A stretch of 25,736 bases of DNA from positions 64,001-89,736 of the IMG/VR virus record IMGVR_UViG_3300040801_001593. The stretch is one strand, 5' to 3'. A program made the position numbers and the translations under genes. The notes beneath the pieces are model-generated. The model saw only the letters and a program-made list of their open reading frames with translations, made no database searches and was not told the DNA's origin. The number at the start of each line of letters is the position of its first letter. The stretch's first letter is position 1. The stretch is from a virus. Of this stretch, positions 6,790-14,470 are shown piece after piece.

Positions 6790-8036
6790 TAGCAATATTG
6801 GGTGGTGGTCCAAGTGGACTAATGTGTGCAAATTACCTTAAAGAGCAGAAGCACCCTTTTGTGCTTCTCTCTACTGGTGGTAATGGATTTTCTGAGGAGT
6901 CTGCAAACGGTCTTAAGTTTAAGTCAGGTCAAAGGACTTTATTTGCCCATAAGGATATGGATGAATTCATCAAGACTAAAGCATACAGGACAAAGAAGGT
7001 TAGCCTATCTGAATTAACATCTGTATGCTACAAAGGAAGTTTTTATAAATACCCTGTCCAAAACAATCTTCCTTTTAAGGAAAAGTTTAAAGCTTGGTTA
7101 AGCTATATTGTCAGAGACCGTAAGAAAGCAAGTAGTGATAACTTTGCAGATTGGGCAGTAGGTAACTATGGGAAATATATTTCTAATAATGTAATATTGC
7201 CTCATACTTGGAAAACTATTAAGGAAGACTTATTGGAGATACAATCCTCCTCTTTTGGTCAGAAGGTAGTACCAATGAAGCTATTCAACAAGGATAGCTC
7301 TAACATTATGGAATATGAGAATGCTTCTCTATTGTTGAAAGAGTTAGAGAAGAATGTAGCTAAGAATATGGAAAATGCTAAGGTTCTAAGTATAGACCCA
7401 AAACATAAGACTATAGAATTAAGGAATATGGATAATGATGACCCTCATCAAAATATTCACAGGATAACCTATGATAAGGTCATAAACACCATAGCTCTGC
7501 CAAAGTTAATGAGAATGGTAAAAGGAGCTAAAGATGAAGACATTATTGATGTAGCAACAAGAAGCTTACACTACAACAATATGTTTTTAGCTGTGATGAT
7601 AGTTCCTACTAAATTTATAAAATTGCCTTATAAAATAGTTTACTTTCCAGAAAGAGATTATTTATTTTCTAAGGTAAATATAACTAAAGGAGAAGGGTAC
7701 TCTGTAATAAGCTCTGAGGTAAGTTTTAGAAAAAATGATGAGTCCCTTTTACAAAGCCAAGCATATTGTAATAAGATTTTGGAAAGAGTAGAGTATGACT
7801 TGAAGAAGGCAGGAGTGATAGCAGAAAGGATGTTTGCTACTTTTGAGACTAGACATAAGGTCATAAGTCCTGCTTACATTATTTGTGATTCTGATTATGA
7901 TATGTATAATAGCATACTTCAAACTTGGTTGAATCAAAAAGGTATTTTTAACATTGGAAGATTTGCTGAATGGGTTCCTCACAAAAGAGTAGAACACTCT
8001 TTGGCAAAGGTTAAGGAGTTTTGTGATGGTTTATGA
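6786..8036 (+). CDS. FAD-dependent oxidoreductase/mutase-like protein
   Basis: 416 aa. The N-terminus is a textbook dinucleotide-binding fold (AILGGGPSGLMCANYL, glycines at 6-8 and 11), here for FAD. The C-terminal stretch NIGRFAEWVPHKRVEHSL (about 390-407) matches the second FAD contact (GRFG.W...) of UDP-galactopyranose mutase, protoporphyrinogen oxidase and amine-oxidase-like flavoproteins. The substrate cannot be read from sequence. Candidates are a nucleotide-sugar mutase supplying the adjacent glycosyltransferase, or an oxidase acting on a modified nucleotide. It overlaps ThyX by 4 bases (ATGA) and the glycosyltransferase by 11, so the three are co-translated and probably work in a related pathway. 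No signal peptide or membrane segment is evident. Confidence 0.75.
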   Translation: MIAILGGGPSGLMCANYLKEQKHPFVLLSTGGNGFSEESANGLKFKSGQRTLFAHKDMDEFIKTKAYRTKKVSLSELTSVCYKGSFYKYPVQNNLPFKEKFKAWLSYIVRDRKKASSDNFADWAVGNYGKYISNNVILPHTWKTIKEDLLEIQSSSFGQKVVPMKLFNKDSSNIMEYENASLLLKELEKNVAKNMENAKVLSIDPKHKTIELRNMDNDDPHQNIHRITYDKVINTIALPKLMRMVKGAKDEDIIDVATRSLHYNNMFLAVMIVPTKFIKLPYKIVYFPERDYLFSKVNITKGEGYSVISSEVSFRKNDESLLQSQAYCNKILERVEYDLKKAGVIAERMFATFETRHKVISPAYIICDSDYDMYNSILQTWLNQKGIFNIGRFAEWVPHKRVEHSLAKVKEFCDGL

Positions 8037-8823
8037 TACATTCCCTTTAAACAATGAGTTGGACTTATTAGAGATAAGGTTAATTGAATTAGACTCTGTT
8101 GTTGATAAGTTTGTGATAGCAGAATTGCCAATACTATACAAAGGAAATGATAGAGAGCTTACTGGCATTATGGATATGAAGAGATTTGAACCATGGAGAC
8201 ACAAGATGGTATATCTTACCCAAGATAAGGAAACCATCCACAAGTCTCTTCCAAATAAGTTTGTTCCTAATGACGTAGAGAAGTTTCAAAGAAACTTGAT
8301 TCTTAAATATGTTGATAGCGTCATGGAACCTGATGATGTTATAATCCATGGTGATGTTGATGAGATTCCTAAAGCAACTATGGTTAAGATGTTTGTTAAT
8401 AGTAATTATGAGAAAGTAGTATTTAAAACTAAATTGTTTAGATATTACTACAACCTATATTTCCAAGACTGGAAACACCTATTTGCTATTAGAGGGAAGT
8501 TTTTGAAAGGTACTAAATGTTTAGACACCTTAAGGAAACAGTATACTGATAGATGGGTAAGGGTTGAAAATGCTGGATGGCACTTTTCCTCTGTAGGCTC
8601 TTTTGCAAGCATAATGAGAAAATTTAAAGATATGGATTGCTTTGGACCACAGAAGTTCAATAAGAAACTAGGAACTGCCAGCAGGATTAAGGAGAGGATA
8701 GAGAAGAGGTTGCACCCATTTAAAGATGGTAAAAACCAAGGCAAAGTAATGTCCTTAAGACATATGCCACTAGCAATTCAGAATGATATGAAGTACTGGA
8801 AATACTTAACAAAGGATAAATAA
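8026..8823 (+). CDS. Glycosyltransferase, GT17-like
   Basis: 265 aa. The sequence follows the GT17 family pattern closely: an opening YDTFPLNNELDLLEIRL, a strand with DKFVIAE, a DxD-type motif in HGDVDEIP (D110, D112), and GWHFSS near residue 188. GT17 members (bisecting GlcNAc transferase relatives) transfer a sugar from a nucleotide sugar; viral and bacterial members have mostly unknown acceptors. In this context the acceptor could be a modified DNA base, a phage protein or a host surface glycan. The start ATG 8026 has AAGGAG seven bases upstream and is preferred over the GTG at 8023. The stop overlaps the polymerase start by one base (TAATG). Family assignment is strong; acceptor is unknown. 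Confidence 0.85.
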   Translation: MVYDTFPLNNELDLLEIRLIELDSVVDKFVIAELPILYKGNDRELTGIMDMKRFEPWRHKMVYLTQDKETIHKSLPNKFVPNDVEKFQRNLILKYVDSVMEPDDVIIHGDVDEIPKATMVKMFVNSNYEKVVFKTKLFRYYYNLYFQDWKHLFAIRGKFLKGTKCLDTLRKQYTDRWVRVENAGWHFSSVGSFASIMRKFKDMDCFGPQKFNKKLGTASRIKERIEKRLHPFKDGKNQGKVMSLRHMPLAIQNDMKYWKYLTKDK

Positions 8824-11800
8824 TGGGGAATAAATTCACCCACCTTCATTTACATACTGAGTATTCCTTTTTAGATGGAATGTCTAAAGTATGGGATGCT
8901 TCCAGTAAAAGTGCTGGAGAGTTAATTGAGAGACTTAAGGATATAGGGCAAGAGTCTTGTGCTATTACTGACCATGGTAGTACTGCTGGTTGGGTAAGGT
9001 TTGAGAAAGCTTGTTCTAATAATGGCATTAAGCCCATATTGGGAGTAGAGGGGTATTACTGTAATGATAGAAAGATAAAAGGACTCAATGATGCACAAAA
9101 GCTACAGGCTGAAAGGGGATTGAGTACAGTAAAGGATAAGAATAAGGCTAAGAGGGAGTTTGAAGCTGTTCTAGGTCTTTCTCGCAGGTCTCACTTCTGC
9201 TCTTGGGCTATGAATAAGAAAGGGTCTTATGAGATTCTTGCTACTATGAGTGAGGCAGCATTGAATGGATTCTATCACAGACCAAGATGGGACTGGTCAC
9301 TTATAAAAGTGATGAAGAACTGCTTGTTTGGTTCAGGTTGTATGGGAGGTATCCTTGCTTATGAGTTGATAAGAGTTATTGATGGAAAAGAGCCAAAATC
9401 TAAACTTGCAGAATATAAGGAAAGGGCTTGGGATGAAGCCAAGAAATGGAAAAAACTTTTAGGTGATAGATTCTATATAGAAATGATGGCTATTGATATG
9501 AAGAGCCAACCTAAGATTAATAGATTAATGGCAGCAATTGGTAAGGATTTGGGAATACCTCTAATAATCACTAATGACCCTCATTATGTTAATCCAGAAG
9601 ATTGGGAAGCTCATGATGTATTGTTGGCAATCAATTCCACTCGCTATGACAAGATTAAAGATGCTTTGAATGACCCTAACAGGTTAAGGTATGAGGCTCA
9701 GGACTTATATGTAAAGAGCTATGATGAGATGTATGATAGTTTTACCAAGCACAATCCAACTATACCAGATAGTATGGTAAAAGAAGCTTTGCAAAACACT
9801 CAAGAAATAGCAGATAGATGCAAACCATCTTTAATTAAAGGTACTATGGTTATGCCTCACCTTGACATTCCTGAGTTGAAAGATTTTGAAGATGAAAAAG
9901 ATGCTCAAAAGGCTCACTTAATAACTCTCTGTAAGGAAGGATGGGCAAAGAAGATTAAAGGCACAGTTCCTAAAAAGCTTATCCCAGAATATAAAGATAG
10001 GCTTAAGGAAGAGTTGGGCCAAATAACAGGTCAAGGTTTCACTCCTTACTTTATCCTATGTAATAAACTTATGAAGTGGTCTGACAAGCATGAGTTAGAA
10101 CGTGGTCCAGCAAGGGGAAGTAGTTGTGGCTCAATTGTAGCTTATCTTTTAGACATCACTATGATTGACCCTATTCCACACAAGTTGCTATTCAGTAGGT
10201 TTATAGACCCTAACAGAACTGACTACCCTGATGTTGATATGGACTTTGAGGATAGGAGAAGAAGGGAAGTTGTACAATACTTTATAGATGAGTATGGAAG
10301 GAATAATGTTGCCATTTTAGGGAACAATATGACCTTTAAAGCTAAAATGAGTCTTAAAGATGTTGCCAGACTTTATGGAGTACCTTTGCCAGAAACTCAG
10401 GAAGTATGTAACCTTGTGATTGAAAGAAGTGGCGCTGACTCTCGTTTAAGCTTCTGTCTTAGTGATACTTTTGAACAGTTTGACTTTGCTAAAGAGTATG
10501 CCAGAAAATATCCAAAGGTTCCTCTATTCTCTGCTAAGTTGGAAGGGACTGTGAAGCAACAAGGTGTTCATGCTGCTGGAGTAGTTATTGCTGATGGAGA
10601 TATTAGAAAGTACACATCTTTAAGGAAAGATAAGAAATCAGACTTTCCAGTAACTACTATAGATAAACATGATGCTGAAGATGTTGGTCTTTTAAAGATG
10701 GATGTTCTGGGTCTTAATACCATGACTATCCTTAATGAGTGTAAGAGATACATCAGAGAAAGACATGGCAAGTGGATAGACTTAGAGGACTTGGTAAGAG
10801 ATGTTACTTATAATGGAGGAGACAAAGGTGTGTATAAAGAGTTTGCACAAGCTCATACTGTTGGAATCTTTCAGTTTGGTAGCCCTGGATTGACAAGGTT
10901 GTCTAAACAAGTCAAGATTGATAAATTTTCTGAAATATCTGACTGTACAGCTCTCCACAGACCTGGACCTATACATTCAGGTGCAATGAATAAATACCCT
11001 GCTCTTAAATTTGGAACAGCTAAGAGAGAAAAAGCAGAGCACCCTATAATTGAGAAGTGGACTAAAGATACTTATGGGTTGATTATCTATCAAGAGCAAG
11101 TGATGCAGATAGTAAGAGAGCTTGGAGATTTTGACTGGGGGCAAACTAATACTGTGCGTAAAGTTATGTCTAAGTCTGGTGGTGCTGAATACTTTATGAA
11201 GACATTCTTCCCTCAGTGGAGAAAAGGATGTATGGAAAAGGGCTTGACAGAGAAGCAAGCAGAAGAAGCATTTAAAAGGATTATGAGCTTTGGGTGTTTG
11301 TCAGGAGACACATTGGTCTTGAACCCTTACCCTAACCAAAGTGCTAAGAAGTGGGTAAAAATAAAGGACTTGTATGAATGTGATGGATATGCTTCACCTT
11401 TAGCAAAAGGCAGTAAAAAGCAAGCTTCTGTGAAGATGCAGAGCTATTCCCTTACAGAAGGAAGGCTAAAACCTAACCGCATAGCAAAAGTGTTTTGTAA
11501 TGGTGTTAAGGAGTTGTTTGAGATAACTACTGAATCTGGTAAGAAAATAAAAGCAACAAGTGAGCATAGATTTGTAATTAAAAAAGGTAAGTCTAAGCCT
11601 AAGTTTGAAAGAGTAAAGAACTTTAAAGAATTTGAAACAACAATTGCTATGGATGGAGGGTACAGCAAAGAATCTTTCAACCCAGACTTTGCAGACGGAT
11701 TAAAAGATAAGACATATGGACAAGAAGAGATAGATGCATTCAAATTATCTATGAGCTCAAAACCTTGTGATGTATGCAAGATTAAATTCAAAGATAAAGA

Positions 11801-13544
11801 TATGGAAATACATCACTTAACATATGACAACCCTAACTCAAGGTTGATGTGGGTGTGTAATAGTTGTCACAAGGCGCTTGAGCAGAGTAAGTCAGGTAGA
11901 ACTAAGAAAGATACCAAAGGTCATAAAATAATATTTGAGAAGATTGTGTCTATAAAAAGTGTTGGTGAAGAGTTAGTGTATGACATAGAAATGGAAGACA
12001 AGAAACGCCCAACACTTGTTGCTAATGGATTTGTGTCTCACAATTCTTGGGCTTTCAACGCCTCCCACTCAGTAGCTTATGCTTTTGTGAGTTACTTCTG
12101 CATGTGGTTTAAATACCACTACCCTATAGAGTATTGTACAGCTTATCTTAATACAGTTAATGGTTCAGGTGCAGATGCAACAAAGAAGATTAAGGAGATG
12201 ATTAAAGAAGTAGAGAGATTGGGTATATCTCTATCAGAGCCTAATGTAAATGTTTCTAAACATAACTTTGTTATTGATGGTGATAAAATTGTATCTGGTC
12301 TATCTAATGTTAAGAATGTTGGTAGTAAAGCAGTAGATACAATAGTAGAATGCCAGCCGTTTGATTCTTTATTAGATTTCTTTGAGAGGATTGATAATAG
12401 AGCTTGTAATAAACGTAGTGTTGAGAACCTTATTATGGCAGGTGCATTTGATGTGTTTGGATATGATAAGAAAACTCTTTTAGATAACTTTGAGGAGATT
12501 CACAAAAATGTCAAGAAGAAAAGTCCAAAAGCAAAACAAGAGGTTAAAAGGCTTCTGGAAGAGTGTAAAGGTGAGGAAAGTTTTACTGACCAAGAAGAGG
12601 CAGAGGTCAAAGCATCGGTCTCACCTGTGACTGTTGGGAAGCATCTTTGTGAATATTATGGTGATGTTGAGGGTGCATTTGCTTCTCACATTAACCTTAT
12701 GAAATTATCAGATATTGAGCAAGATGAAGGAGAACAACAAAAGGATAGGTCTCAAACTAAAAGACTGGATGTTGTTATTAGAGGAGTTTTGACTGCTGTT
12801 GACTTGAAGAGATTGTCTCAGGAAACTAAAGATGTAATCAATGAAGCAGAAGAGCAGAGGTATGCATTAGCTAATCTTGAAGATGAAACTGACTTTATTG
12901 TCCTATCTTTTAAGGGAGATATTTATAAAAGATATGAACAAGAGCTACATAAGTGGAAAGGCAAGGTTCTTCTTATAAGAGGAAGTGTTAATGTTGGTTG
13001 GAAGAAAGTATTTGTAGATTCTGTATATGAAATGGATAAGTTAAGGAAATATATGAATGGGGATAAGAAACCTTATAACTTTGGCTATAATTATCTATTT
13101 CAGCACCCTCTCAACCGCTATTTTGATAAGTATGGAGGTATTAAGGCTATAAGAGAAAAATATAAATGTAGACCCTTAATCAATGTGGCTAAGCTTCCTA
13201 TAAATAAAACTATGTGGGCATTAGGTGTAATAGTAGACATACAAACCTTTACTGCCAAGAGAGGAAAGATGGCAGGTCAAGACTTTTATTGGGTATTCTT
13301 TGAGGATGAAACCTTCCAAGGTTCATTTATGGTATTCCCTAGCGATAACAGATTTAAGAAAATGAAGGAAGATTTATTTGCTCTGTACAAGTCCAAAGCT
13401 CCATTCTTATTAAGAGTCCAAAGAGATATGAAGTTCAAAAGAGATGTGATGGGATTTAAACAAGTGAGTATTTCTATTGATAAAAGAATTGCTTGGAATG
13501 AAATGATTAAAACACCTTTCAAATTTAAAGGAGGTAGAAAATGA
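8823..13544 (+). CDS. dnaE: DNA polymerase III alpha subunit, DnaE type, with an intein
   Basis: 1573 aa as translated; about 1323 aa after intein removal, slightly longer than bacterial DnaE. The N-terminal PHP domain keeps metal-ligand-like residues: HLHLH (H9, H11), D18, DH at 50-51, E76, H124 and NDPH (D252, H254). That pattern suggests a working PHP nuclease for proofreading. The C-family palm has PDVDMDF (D470, D472, D474) and the third catalytic aspartate in KMDVLGL (D627). After the intein, FNASHSVAYA matches the conserved DnaE motif; helix-hairpin-helix-like and OB-fold-like segments follow (about 1160-1200 and 1460-1530). It should be the replicative polymerase. It overlaps the preceding gene by one base and the next by four. 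No separate epsilon exonuclease, sliding clamp or loader gene is visible in this window. Confidence 0.95.
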   Translation: MGNKFTHLHLHTEYSFLDGMSKVWDASSKSAGELIERLKDIGQESCAITDHGSTAGWVRFEKACSNNGIKPILGVEGYYCNDRKIKGLNDAQKLQAERGLSTVKDKNKAKREFEAVLGLSRRSHFCSWAMNKKGSYEILATMSEAALNGFYHRPRWDWSLIKVMKNCLFGSGCMGGILAYELIRVIDGKEPKSKLAEYKERAWDEAKKWKKLLGDRFYIEMMAIDMKSQPKINRLMAAIGKDLGIPLIITNDPHYVNPEDWEAHDVLLAINSTRYDKIKDALNDPNRLRYEAQDLYVKSYDEMYDSFTKHNPTIPDSMVKEALQNTQEIADRCKPSLIKGTMVMPHLDIPELKDFEDEKDAQKAHLITLCKEGWAKKIKGTVPKKLIPEYKDRLKEELGQITGQGFTPYFILCNKLMKWSDKHELERGPARGSSCGSIVAYLLDITMIDPIPHKLLFSRFIDPNRTDYPDVDMDFEDRRRREVVQYFIDEYGRNNVAILGNNMTFKAKMSLKDVARLYGVPLPETQEVCNLVIERSGADSRLSFCLSDTFEQFDFAKEYARKYPKVPLFSAKLEGTVKQQGVHAAGVVIADGDIRKYTSLRKDKKSDFPVTTIDKHDAEDVGLLKMDVLGLNTMTILNECKRYIRERHGKWIDLEDLVRDVTYNGGDKGVYKEFAQAHTVGIFQFGSPGLTRLSKQVKIDKFSEISDCTALHRPGPIHSGAMNKYPALKFGTAKREKAEHPIIEKWTKDTYGLIIYQEQVMQIVRELGDFDWGQTNTVRKVMSKSGGAEYFMKTFFPQWRKGCMEKGLTEKQAEEAFKRIMSFGCLSGDTLVLNPYPNQSAKKWVKIKDLYECDGYASPLAKGSKKQASVKMQSYSLTEGRLKPNRIAKVFCNGVKELFEITTESGKKIKATSEHRFVIKKGKSKPKFERVKNFKEFETTIAMDGGYSKESFNPDFADGLKDKTYGQEEIDAFKLSMSSKPCDVCKIKFKDKDMEIHHLTYDNPNSRLMWVCNSCHKALEQSKSGRTKKDTKGHKIIFEKIVSIKSVGEELVYDIEMEDKKRPTLVANGFVSHNSWAFNASHSVAYAFVSYFCMWFKYHYPIEYCTAYLNTVNGSGADATKKIKEMIKEVERLGISLSEPNVNVSKHNFVIDGDKIVSGLSNVKNVGSKAVDTIVECQPFDSLLDFFERIDNRACNKRSVENLIMAGAFDVFGYDKKTLLDNFEEIHKNVKKKSPKAKQEVKRLLEECKGEESFTDQEEAEVKASVSPVTVGKHLCEYYGDVEGAFASHINLMKLSDIEQDEGEQQKDRSQTKRLDVVIRGVLTAVDLKRLSQETKDVINEAEEQRYALANLEDETDFIVLSFKGDIYKRYEQELHKWKGKVLLIRGSVNVGWKKVFVDSVYEMDKLRKYMNGDKKPYNFGYNYLFQHPLNRYFDKYGGIKAIREKYKCRPLINVAKLPINKTMWALGVIVDIQTFTAKRGKMAGQDFYWVFFEDETFQGSFMVFPSDNRFKKMKEDLFALYKSKAPFLLRVQRDMKFKRDVMGFKQVSISIDKRIAWNEMIKTPFKFKGGRK
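11295..12044 (+). mobile_element. DnaE intein with HNH homing-endonuclease domain
   Basis: 250 residues (825-1074 of the precursor) interrupt the polymerase between SFG and SWAFNASH. It begins with Cys1 (CLSGDTLV, block A), has a block B with TSEHRFVI (T-x-x-H), and ends in block F/G with VYDIEM...ANGFVSHN. The next residue, Ser1075, is the +1 nucleophile. In the middle is an HNH nuclease: CDVC at 982-985, HH at 997-998, N1003, CNSCH at 1012-1016. Splicing should restore an intact polymerase; the nuclease would cut intein-free dnaE alleles and spread the element. All splicing residues appear intact. This is a contiguous, not a split, intein. Confidence 0.93.
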
Positions 13545-13852
13545 ATTTAGTAGCTGAGAAAAAACTTTCAGTATTGAGAACAGAGGCAGAGGTAAATGCA
13601 AAGGACTTCCCTACATACCAAAGAAAAGAACAGTGGAAAGCAGGGATAGTGAAGATTAAAATAATTGCTGCTGACTCTGACCCTAAGAAATCAGATGTTT
13701 CTTGGTATTGGGAACTTGTTGGTAATGACATGCTTGTCTATGATAAAGGGGATTTGGGATTTATGTCTGTAAGCTCTCGCAATTACATCAAGAGAGAGCA
13801 TGCCAGAATAATTCAAAGTAAGGAAATACACGAGAAATATTTGTCTAAATAA
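13541..13852 (+). CDS. Hypothetical protein, 103 aa
   Basis: No family recognised. The start is well supported: AAAGGAGGT ends four bases before ATG 13541, and the ATG overlaps the polymerase stop (ATGA), so this gene is coupled to dnaE. The protein is small, soluble and basic, rich in Lys and aromatic residues (WYWELVG near 59-65). The pattern of short strands with charged loops, for example a KIKIIAADSDP strand followed by VSWYWEL, suggests a small beta-rich fold. It could be a polymerase accessory subunit, judging only from position. It ends 18 bases before the second conserved promoter block, so it closes the polymerase operon. Confidence 0.7.
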   Translation: MNLVAEKKLSVLRTEAEVNAKDFPTYQRKEQWKAGIVKIKIIAADSDPKKSDVSWYWELVGNDMLVYDKGDLGFMSVSSRNYIKREHARIIQSKEIHEKYLSK

Positions 13853-13870
13853 AAAAAACTTTTCTCTTTA

Positions 13871-13898
13871 TTTATTAATTACCTTTTAGTATATTATA
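13871..13898 (+). promoter_or_regulatory. Conserved phage promoter block, copy 2
   Basis: TTTATTA at 13871-13877, ten variable bases, then AGTATATTATA at 13888-13898. Both blocks and the spacing are identical to copy 1 at 4413-4440, whereas the ten bases between differ. Here a perfect TATAAT (13895-13900) lies 17 bases after the TTATTA box, so host sigma-70/sigma-A recognition is possible. An AT-rich inverted repeat (TAAATAAA at 13849-13856 with TTTATTTA at 13867-13874) overlaps the end of the preceding gene and the promoter. It drives, by position, the UvsY-like and SSB-like genes. Confidence 0.78.
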
Positions 13899-13928
13899 AT
13901 TAATTAGGAAAGAGAAGAAGGGAAAGAG

Positions 13929-14462
13929 ATGGCTAAAGCAACATTTACTGAACTTTTTAAAAAGATTGATGATGACATTAGTTCAAATCTCATGACTCGT
14001 TATGAAGGTGAGCTAGACATCTCAAAGGTCTTAGACACTTCTTATCTGAAAGATGATTTGCAAGGGTTGATAAAAGAAATTACTCAACAGCCTGCTGTGT
14101 ATGCATATTGGGCTAATTTAAGAAGGATTGCTGATGAGAGATATGAGGAGGTGGAAAGAAAATTTGAACTAGCAAAATCAAGAAGAATGAAAATGGTTCT
14201 GCAAGACTTGTCAAGTAATGGTATAACAAGACCAAATCAAAAGCAAGTAGAAGCTAAGTTCCATGACATTAATAAGGAAGCTGAGTGGTACACAAAGTTT
14301 CAAGCCCACCTAAAAACTTGGGGGCAAAGAAAGAAGACTTTGGCTATTATTGAAAAAGCTGTCTCTGCAAGAGGTGACAGCTTTAGAAGCTTAAGCTATT
14401 TGGTAGGGAATATGATGAATCAAGGTATCTATTATAAACAACAAAAATCTAAAACTTTTTAG
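13929..14462 (+). CDS. UvsY-like recombination mediator candidate
   Basis: 177 aa, soluble and helical. I do not recognise a definite family, but the layout resembles T4 UvsY: an N-terminal segment, a helix with YAYWANLRRIADERYEEVE, a basic middle, then a helix around YTKFQAHLKTWGQ, and a final helix with A.SARGDSFRSLSYL. UvsY loads UvsX/RecA onto SSB-coated ssDNA, and this gene sits directly upstream of the SSB-like gene with RecA shortly after, which fits. The gene follows the conserved promoter by 30 bases and its start is preceded by GGGAAAG. Its stop codon (TAG) lies inside the ribosome binding site of the next gene (TTAGGAGG), so translation is coupled. The similarity is one of pattern, not strong sequence identity. 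Confidence 0.5.
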   Translation: MAKATFTELFKKIDDDISSNLMTRYEGELDISKVLDTSYLKDDLQGLIKEITQQPAVYAYWANLRRIADERYEEVERKFELAKSRRMKMVLQDLSSNGITRPNQKQVEAKFHDINKEAEWYTKFQAHLKTWGQRKKTLAIIEKAVSARGDSFRSLSYLVGNMMNQGIYYKQQKSKTF

Positions 14463-14470
14463 GAGGTTCC

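Noticed and set aside
11295-12044. Possibility that the DnaE insertion is an intron or a split intein
   Set aside because: The insertion is translated in frame, has intein blocks A, B, F and G and terminal Asn, and is contiguous.
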